From assembly GCA_016887485.1 (NCBI GenBank), contig CP069395.1, forward strand, positions 62,001 to 126,000: a stretch of 64,000 bases of DNA. The letters are read 5' to 3'. The notes under the pieces are model-generated. The model did not search any database and had not been told where the DNA came from. It saw only the letters and a list, made by a program, of their open reading frames with translations. This document shows, in pieces, positions 58,820 through 64,000 of the stretch; the stretch's first letter is position 1, and each line of letters begins with the position of its first letter. The translations under genes were made by a program, and so were the position numbers. This stretch comes from Chloroflexota bacterium. GTDB lineage: Bacteria; Chloroflexota; Anaerolineae; Anaerolineales; Anaerolineaceae.

Positions 58820-59794
58820 TTAATCGCTTATCCACCACAACTCGGGTGGGTCCTCAGTCAGCACGATCGGGCGCAGGAAGTTAATCGCGTGCTGCAGCCC
58901 TTCATCGCGGGAAGCGAGGGGGTCTTCATGTTCAATACTAATCGTGCCGTCATAGCCCACCAGCCGCAGATTGCGGATGATGTCTTTCCAGGTGAGCGCA
59001 TCATGGCCATAGCCCACAGTGTGGTGGTTCCACGATCGGGTCAGGCCGTATTTGAAATGTTTGGGGTCCAGAACACCATTGCAGGCGGTATTGGCTGCAT
59101 CAATGCGGGTGTCTTTTGCGTGGAAATGGAAGATGGCCTTGTTGAAGGCCCGGATCACAGTTTCGGGGTCCGCGCCCTGCCACATGAGGTGGCTGAGATC
59201 GAGGTTGACGCCCAGATAATCGCTGCCCACGGCGTCATGCAAGCGCCAGAAGGTCTCGGGGTTATAAACGCAAAAACCGGCGATGGGCTCCAATGCCACC
59301 CTAATCCCGCGGGATTCAGCAAAAGGCAGGGTCTCCCGCCAGTAGGGGATCAGGACCTGGTTCCATTGGTAATCGAGGATGGCGTGCCAGACTTCGGGCG
59401 GCCAGAAACAGGTCACCCAGTTGGGGAAGATAGCTTCTTCTGACCCGCCCGGACAGCCGGAGAAGGTGATCACGGTCTCAACGTCCAGCGCTTCCGCCAG
59501 CAGGACGCCTTTTTTCCAGGCTTCATGGAAGGCCTGAGCTTTTTCTGGTTGGGGATCAACGGGGTTACCGGAACAGTTCAGCGCGCTGAGGCTTACCTGA
59601 TATTTTTCCAGCAGGGTTTTGAAGTCACGCAGGGCATGATCGTCAGCCAATAGGACATCAGGGTCGGCATGCGCCGTGCCGGAATATCCCCCGCAGCCAA
59701 CTTCGACTGTATGGATCCCCCGGTCAGTCAGATATATCAGGGCTTCTTCAAAACTCAGGTCCGCCAGGAGAACGGAATAGACACCGAGTTTCAT
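58820..59794 (-). CDS. Sugar phosphate isomerase/epimerase (AP-endonuclease-2 fold)
   Basis: The 324-residue protein is a TIM-barrel isomerase/epimerase: it starts KLGVYSVLLADLSFEEALIY and has the metal-binding elements VALEPIAGFCVYNPETFWRL, GVNLDLSHLMWQGADP, IFHFHAKDTRID and ISIEHEDPLAS. This family includes IolE, IolI and tagatose epimerases. GGTGGA precedes the ATG. It is the second gene after the GntR regulator (13 bp gap), in the same operon as Gfo/Idh and deoC. Confidence 0.9.
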   Translation of the reverse strand: MKLGVYSVLLADLSFEEALIYLTDRGIHTVEVGCGGYSGTAHADPDVLLADDHALRDFKTLLEKYQVSLSALNCSGNPVDPQPEKAQAFHEAWKKGVLLAEALDVETVITFSGCPGGSEEAIFPNWVTCFWPPEVWHAILDYQWNQVLIPYWRETLPFAESRGIRVALEPIAGFCVYNPETFWRLHDAVGSDYLGVNLDLSHLMWQGADPETVIRAFNKAIFHFHAKDTRIDAANTACNGVLDPKHFKYGLTRSWNHHTVGYGHDALTWKDIIRNLRLVGYDGTISIEHEDPLASRDEGLQHAINFLRPIVLTEDPPELWWISD

Positions 59795-59807
59795 AGTGGT
59801 CCACCTT

Positions 59808-60581
59808 TCACCAATAGTTTTGGCTGACGCTGAATTCGTACTTGTCAGCCCGGTAATAACTGGTAGATGCTTCTAGCGGCTCGCCATTTTCGAGGTAAGC
59901 GGTGGTGTTGACCAGCAGCAGGGGGATCTCCTGGGTAACTTTCAGGAGATTCTGATGCCATTCATCGGCAAATACGGCGCCGATGGTTTGGTCAATGCGG
60001 GCGATGGGAAGCTTGTACTTGGTTAGGATCAGGTTATAGAGGGAGGCTTCTTTATTGAAATCGTGCGATCCGAGATCGGGGCAGAGGTCAGTGATAATCG
60101 TTGTGTATTGCATTCCGATCGGGGTCTCATTGCCAAATCGAACCCTGATCAATTCCAGTGCACTGCTGCCGCGTTTATGCCGCAGGGTCTGCGGGGAGGA
60201 ATTATCAATCACAATTTCCTTTTGACGCAGCACTTCAGAATGGGGTTCGAATCCCATTTCGACGATCTGTTGGGCAAATGATTTATCCAGGAAAAATTTC
60301 AGCCGGTTGCGGCCGGCAAGTACGGTTGTGCCGCGGCCGGGGGTGCGCTGTAATAAATTGGACGAGGCCAGGTCGCCAATGGCCTGGCGGATGGTTTGCC
60401 GGCTGACGCAATACGCCTCTGCCAGTTCCTTCTCGGTTGGCAGCATCTGGCCGGGCTTGAGCTGCTCGGACTGCAGCATATTTAAAAGATCAATCCGCAC
60501 CTGTTGGTAGAGGGGGATTGGGCTGTTTTCATCGACGGGGCGAATATCCAGGTCGGTCGAAGGACTTAGGGGGGTGTCCAA
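59808..60581 (-). CDS. GntR-family (HutC/UTRA) transcriptional regulator
   Basis: I favour the TTG at 60581, preceded by GGGAG at good distance. An in-frame ATG at 60632 lies inside an operator and only 5 bp after the -10 box. The ~257-residue protein has the GntR winged helix (IPLYQQVRIDLLNML to TEKELAEAYCVSRQTIRQA, GRGTTVL) and a C-terminal UTRA effector domain (LELIRVRFGNETPIGMQYTT, LENGEPLEASTSYYRADKYEF). It should repress its own operon and perhaps the divergent ROK kinase, released by a sugar-phosphate effector. The palindrome TGTACGTACA overlaps its own transcription start. Confidence 0.9.
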   Translation of the reverse strand: MDTPLSPSTDLDIRPVDENSPIPLYQQVRIDLLNMLQSEQLKPGQMLPTEKELAEAYCVSRQTIRQAIGDLASSNLLQRTPGRGTTVLAGRNRLKFFLDKSFAQQIVEMGFEPHSEVLRQKEIVIDNSSPQTLRHKRGSSALELIRVRFGNETPIGMQYTTIITDLCPDLGSHDFNKEASLYNLILTKYKLPIARIDQTIGAVFADEWHQNLLKVTQEIPLLLVNTTAYLENGEPLEASTSYYRADKYEFSVSQNYW

Positions 60582-60618
60582 AATGACTGCTCCCGGTTGG
60601 TGAGGAGGAATTCTTCCG

Positions 60619-60634
60619 AAATGTACGTACAAAT
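60619..60634. promoter_or_regulatory. Putative GntR operator 1
   Basis: AAATGTACGTACAAAT contains the perfect palindrome TGTACGTACA at 60622-60631, positioned over the expected transcription start of the GntR gene, an arrangement typical of autorepression. Confidence 0.65.
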
Positions 60635-60637
60635 ACT

Positions 60638-60666
60638 ATAATAGGGATTCTTTTTGGCCCTGTCAA
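60638..60666 (-). promoter_or_regulatory. Promoter of the GntR-epimerase-Gfo/Idh-deoC operon
   Basis: On the minus strand a perfect TTGACA (60666-60661), a 17-bp spacer and TATTAT (60643-60638). The operator begins 4 bp downstream. Confidence 0.8.
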
Positions 60667-60735
60667 GAGGGAAAACAGCCGATTTTCATGGAAAAGGTGC
60701 GGATATTGAGTGGAATTTGTTATAATTGGGTAGAT

Positions 60736-60749
60736 TAACACGTACATTT
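60736..60749. promoter_or_regulatory. Putative GntR operator 2
   Basis: TAACACGTACATTT; its complement shares AAATGTACGT with operator 1. It lies 10 bp downstream of a TATAAT at 60721-60726 that could serve the ROK kinase gene. Confidence 0.45.
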
Positions 60750-60779
60750 GATCGGCGATCTGGCGAATGGAGTGAATAA

Positions 60780-61739
60780 ATGGCGGACCTCATCCTGGGT
60801 GTGGAAATTGGCGGTACCAAACTGCAACTGGCAATGGGAAAGCTGTCAGGGGAGATCCTGGTGACCCATCAAGGACGTGTGAAGAAAGAACAGGGCGGTG
60901 AGGGGATCCGCGCCTGGCTGAAACGTGAAATCCCGACTTTCATCAAAGAACAAAAAGCGAAATATGGCCAGGTAGGCGCGATTGGCTGCGGATTCGGCGG
61001 CCCAATGGATTCCAAGGCCGGCCAGGTGATGCGCTCGATCCAGATTGAAGGTTGGCAGGATTTCCCGATTCGAGAATGGTTCGAGGATACCTTTGAGCTG
61101 CCCACCACGGTTGATAATGATTCCAACGCCGCCGCCTGGGGTGAATATAAATGCGGTTTTGGCCGCGGCTGCCAGCATTTCTTCTATACCAATATCGGCA
61201 GCGGGGTGGGGGGCGGCTTTGTGTTCAATGGCGAGCTCTTTGATGGCCAGGGCTATGGCGCTGGTGAGATGGGCCAAACCTATGTTGCCGATTGGACCTC
61301 GAAGACTCCCGGCGCTGTAGAAAGGGTGGAAAACCTCTGCTCAGGCTGGGCGATTGAGAGCCGTCTGCGCACGCCCGGATATATCCCTGAGGAATCCAGC
61401 CTCTATCGGAAATTCAACTCAGATCTTACAAAGGTCACTGCGCGGGATTTGGGTGAGGCTGCCCGTGAGGGAGATCGCTTTGCCGTCGCGGAAATCGGTA
61501 ACATCGCCCGCAGCTTTGGGCTGGCACTCTCCAATGTGCTCTGCCTCTCAGGGGTGGAGCGGATCGCGATTGGTGGCGGGGTAGCCAAGATGGGGGACGT
61601 GCTGATTGAGCCGATCCGCCAGGCTGTGCATGAGTTTGAGTTTGTCTCCAATGTGGGGAATTATGAGATCAGCCCCTGTGAGCTGGGGGACGAGATCGTA
61701 CTGGTGGGCGCGATTTTGCGGGCCGGGGAGAGGTTTTAA
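60780..61739 (+). CDS. ROK-family sugar kinase
   Basis: The 319-residue protein has the ROK/ASKHA pattern: phosphate-1 motif LILGVEIGGTKLQLAMG (4-20), catalytic aspartate region PTTVDNDSNAAAWGE (~107), phosphate-2 motif TNIGSGVGGGFVFNGE (~134) and adenosine motif ERIAIGGGVAKMG (~258). The cysteine-rich zinc motif of many ROK proteins is missing; only ENLCSGWAIE is seen. GGAG precedes the ATG. Divergence from the GntR operon and the shared control region suggest that it phosphorylates the imported sugar. Confidence 0.9.
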   Translation: MADLILGVEIGGTKLQLAMGKLSGEILVTHQGRVKKEQGGEGIRAWLKREIPTFIKEQKAKYGQVGAIGCGFGGPMDSKAGQVMRSIQIEGWQDFPIREWFEDTFELPTTVDNDSNAAAWGEYKCGFGRGCQHFFYTNIGSGVGGGFVFNGELFDGQGYGAGEMGQTYVADWTSKTPGAVERVENLCSGWAIESRLRTPGYIPEESSLYRKFNSDLTKVTARDLGEAAREGDRFAVAEIGNIARSFGLALSNVLCLSGVERIAIGGGVAKMGDVLIEPIRQAVHEFEFVSNVGNYEISPCELGDEIVLVGAILRAGERF

Positions 61740-61848
61740 CGGTAGTAAATTTGTGGTCGGTGTTTTAGTAGATAATTATAAATTACGAGTTAATTATTAA
61801 ACGTAATTAAATTGTAATACTTAGGGGGCTTAATTAAATCTTTGTGTA

Positions 61849-61857
61849 TGCTATAAT
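61849..61857 (+). promoter_or_regulatory. Extended -10 promoter of the small membrane protein gene
   Basis: TGCTATAAT is a perfect extended -10 element 86 bp before the start codon, with only a weak -35 (TTAATT). The rest of 61740-61942 is AT-rich with no gene. Confidence 0.55.
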
Positions 61858-61942
61858 GTATTTAATCCAAAATTAATACTAGCTTTGTGTGTCCTTTCTT
61901 AAACGCTGAATTTATCTTCCTACTTATTGGAAAGGGGTCGCT

Positions 61943-62128
61943 ATGTTTAACTTTTCGAACTGGGGTATCATCGCCCTGATCTGCGGCCTGATTGGCCTTC
62001 CGATTGCCGGGATCATTGAAGACAGGAAGGGTGCTCCGTCCATTGGTGCTATCGTCGCCGGGATGGGTATTGTCTTTGTCGTCCTGGTACTCGTCCGTTT
62101 CCTGATGATCCAGCTTAATATCATCTAG
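61943..62128 (+). CDS. Small two-helix membrane protein
   Basis: The 61-residue protein consists of two hydrophobic segments (WGIIALICGLIGLPIAGII and SIGAIVAGMGIVFVVLVLV) joined by a short charged loop (EDRKGAP). GGAAAGGGG precedes the ATG and a terminator follows, so it is a real, independently expressed gene. No family or function is recognisable. Confidence 0.7.
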   Translation: MFNFSNWGIIALICGLIGLPIAGIIEDRKGAPSIGAIVAGMGIVFVVLVLVRFLMIQLNII

Positions 62129-62222
62129 TCGAGAGCGCAGTTTTCTGTGACGATCGGCTGACTCCTCGCATCAACCCCTGCACCAACAGGGGAATTTGGC
62201 TTTCTGCAAAGAGAGCCGCTCT

Positions 62223-62250
62223 GACCGCTGCGTACCTCCGCAGCGGTCTT
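62223..62250. terminator. Intrinsic terminator
   Basis: GACCGCTGCG (62223-62232) and CGCAGCGGTC (62239-62248) form a perfect 10-bp stem between the convergent small membrane protein and URO-D genes. A second, smaller hairpin (CCCCTG/CAGGGG) lies at 62175-62192. Confidence 0.8.
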
Positions 62251-62257
62251 TCGTTAA

Positions 62258-63385
62258 CTAATCTGCGCCATTTTCCCTGGCATACTTAAAGAGTTCAATC
62301 ACATTCTCGGCGGGCACGTCCGCTTGCAAGTGATTGCAGGGGGCCAGGATGTAGCCGCCGCTGGGAGCCAGGTCCCGCAGGCAGCGGTCTACGTCGGCGC
62401 GGACGTCCGCCAGTGAACCGGGCATGGCGTGGGAGATATCCACGCCGCCCAGGAAGCTGATCTGATCGCCATAGTCCTTTTTAACCTGGGCCGGATCCAT
62501 CCCGCTGACCGGCTCGAGGGGGTGCACCACATCTATACCCATCTCGATGAAGTCCGGCACCAATTTCCCAATGGCGCCATCGGAATGGAGCATGATAGCG
62601 ATATCCGGGCGCACTTCCCGCACTGCCGCAATGATCCGTTCCAGGCAGGGGCGGATCATTTTGCGGAAAAGGCGGGGGGAAAATAGCAGGTTGTCATTGG
62701 CGGCGTAGTCATCCCCGGGCAGTTCGATCAAATCCATTGCCGGGCCGGCTACCTCCAGGTAATTTCGGGTCAGGCCGATGATGATGTCGGTCACCCGGTC
62801 CAGCAGTGCGCCGGCGAACTCCGGTTCCATCATCATATCCATCATGAAGTTTTCCATACTCCTCAGGTCACAAGCCATCTGATAGGGTCCATGCGAGACG
62901 ACCATCCGGCCGATCACGAAATAGCCGCTGTCTTTCAGACTGGCAGCTCGTTCAGCTACCCCGGCAGTCCAGCGCGGGTCATTCACGTCCGGCCAGTCCA
63001 CCAGCTCATCAATTGCGCCAATAGAGTAGGCATTCTTCAGCAGTCCCTCTGTGGCGGAATAGTAGGGATAGGTCTGTTTCCAGGGCTGACCAAAGTCATC
63101 ATAGATCAGGTCGCCTTCCGGGGAAGGGTGGGTGGGACTGGAGGGAGAAGCGCCGGGCCAGATCAGGCGCGTGTCCATTCCGAGAGCTTCCAGCAGCCGG
63201 TCATCCATATGGTTGACGGTATGCCCTTCACGGATCGGTGGCTCCGGTTCGCCTAAACCCAGCAGCTTGACCAGATCAAAATATAGGGGATCGACCAGGC
63301 CATACGGGCCGCCCCACAAGGCCAAAGGCACCCGGTCGGGCTGCTGGTGCTTGAGTGCGGTCTGGATGCGGGTTCTGGGGTCCAT
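62258..63385 (-). CDS. Uroporphyrinogen decarboxylase-family protein (probable methyltransferase-like)
   Basis: The ATG at 63385 has GGAGGA at ideal distance; an in-frame ATG at 63406 is weaker. The 375-residue protein belongs to the URO-D superfamily (RIQTALKHQQPDRVPLALWG, IAIMLHSDGAIGKLVPDFIE, GGYILAPCNHLQADVP). Divergent members next to sugar genes are usually not haem enzymes but relate to MtaA/CmuA-type methyltransferases, with the H-x-C-like metal ligands near the C-terminus (here a cysteine in APCNHL). The substrate is unknown. Confidence 0.82.
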   Translation of the reverse strand: MDPRTRIQTALKHQQPDRVPLALWGGPYGLVDPLYFDLVKLLGLGEPEPPIREGHTVNHMDDRLLEALGMDTRLIWPGASPSSPTHPSPEGDLIYDDFGQPWKQTYPYYSATEGLLKNAYSIGAIDELVDWPDVNDPRWTAGVAERAASLKDSGYFVIGRMVVSHGPYQMACDLRSMENFMMDMMMEPEFAGALLDRVTDIIIGLTRNYLEVAGPAMDLIELPGDDYAANDNLLFSPRLFRKMIRPCLERIIAAVREVRPDIAIMLHSDGAIGKLVPDFIEMGIDVVHPLEPVSGMDPAQVKKDYGDQISFLGGVDISHAMPGSLADVRADVDRCLRDLAPSGGYILAPCNHLQADVPAENVIELFKYARENGAD

Positions 63386-63631
63386 CGGATCCTCCTGAGA
63401 TGTCAATAAATGTGAAATAACGTTAGTTTATGTTTGCTTATGATACCTATTGGTGTGTTTGCCTGTATAATACTCCCGAATGGTGTTGTTCGCACGTGGT
63501 ATTGCACCTGTGGGCCGGCACCATGATTATAAACCGTTCCAGCAGGGGTCAATTGAATTAATGGGTTGCATCGCTGCTGTGAGACTGTTATTTTTTCGGA
63601 ATGGAACTTACTTTTGGAAAGGAGTCTCTTA

Positions 63632-64000
63632 ATGGCAAAGAAATTTAAAGTCGGTGTGGTGGGTGTCGGGTTCATCGGCCCCGCGCACATGGAAGGAATC
63701 CGGCGGCAGGGTTTTGAAGTTCTGGCAATTGGTGAGGCCAATCAGGAACTGGCCGAAGCCGCTGCCGAGCGTTTATTGGTGCCAAAAGCCTATGGCGACT
63801 TCAACGACCTGGTCAATGACCCGGAGATTGACGTGGTGCATATTGCATCCCCAAACTTCCTCCATTTCAAGCATGCCAAGGCAGCCCTCGAAGCGGGCAA
63901 GCATGTGATCTGCGAAAAGCCGCTGGCGATGACCGCTGAGGAATCAGCGGAACTGGTGCGGCTTGCGGAAGAGAAGGGCCTGGTGAATGCGGTCAATTTC
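63632..64000 (+). CDS. Gfo/Idh/MocA family oxidoreductase, C-terminus beyond right edge
   Basis: From the ATG at 63632 (AAGGAG upstream) a frame stays open for 123 codons to the window edge. It shows FKVGVVGVGFIGPAHMEGIR (Rossmann motif), IASPNFLHFKHAKAALEAGK and the typical VICEKPLAMTAEESAEL, so the N-terminal NAD(P) domain is nearly complete. It is divergent from the URO-D gene. A TATAAT near 63463 could be part of its promoter. The substrate is unknown. Confidence 0.9.
   Translation, partial: MAKKFKVGVVGVGFIGPAHMEGIRRQGFEVLAIGEANQELAEAAAERLLVPKAYGDFNDLVNDPEIDVVHIASPNFLHFKHAKAALEAGKHVICEKPLAMTAEESAELVRLAEEKGLVNAVNF

Noticed and set aside
1-64000. CRISPR arrays, tRNA and rRNA genes, IS elements
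   Set aside because: No spaced identical repeats, cloverleaf sequences, rRNA stretches or transposase frames were noticed in reading either strand.

Overview
The window looks like a chromosomal stretch of an anaerobic, heterotrophic, monoderm bacterium, most likely of the Chloroflexota class Anaerolineae. Supporting signs are a lipoprotein with a long TPT-type linker, a giant repeat adhesin with a fused sortase, a heliorhodopsin (a family reported mainly from monoderms), MalT-type LuxR ATPases, oxygen-sensitive glycyl-radical chemistry, and many Gfo/Idh and ABC sugar genes. The taxonomic call is inference. I saw no rRNA, tRNA, CRISPR array, transposase or integrase. SD-led ATG starts dominate, with some GTG and TTG starts.

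Layout. 1-2618: the N-terminal 723 residues of a DUF4062/NACHT STAND NTPase, cut by the left edge, with a small HEAT protein upstream. 2833-7540: RecD2 helicase divergent from a LuxE-LuxC fatty acid reductase pair. 7619-11370: SH3b lipoprotein, GH127 glycosidase and heliorhodopsin. 11551-19260: a ~2570-residue adhesin ending in an LPQTG motif and a sortase domain. 19470-28073: ribokinase, CarD-like regulator, HAD hydrolase, cytosolic S10 peptidase and two LuxR-type regulators. 28167-28385: a dead Xre regulator. 28498-30926: the YjjW/YjjI glycyl-radical pair. 31045-38603: PspC, a cation exchanger behind a structured and terminated 5' leader, membrane proteins of unknown role, a dehydrogenase, a hydrolase, bacterioferritin and an LCP protein.

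39089-45635 is the most unusual part. It holds a tandem ribbon-helix-helix protein, ParB, ParA, an ExeA-like AAA+ ATPase and a large DNA-binding protein with an AT-hook. Five copies of a parS-like palindrome (core GCCACGTGGC, unlike the usual TTTCACGTGAAA) lie among them, and five 33-bp iteron-like repeats lie inside the last gene. It reads as a complete plasmid-type partition and replication module, either resident in the chromosome or carried by an integrated element.

45708-64000: a sulfatase-fold membrane protein, then a tight four-gene operon (HAD phosphatase, deoxyhypusine-synthase-like protein, HldE-like kinase, GmhA-like isomerase). It is followed by a sugar uptake and catabolism region on the same strand: GntR, epimerase, Gfo/Idh, DeoC, then binding protein, ATPase, two permeases and Gfo/Idh. 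A divergent ROK kinase shares the GntR control region. The right end holds a small membrane protein, a URO-D family protein and the start of another Gfo/Idh gene.
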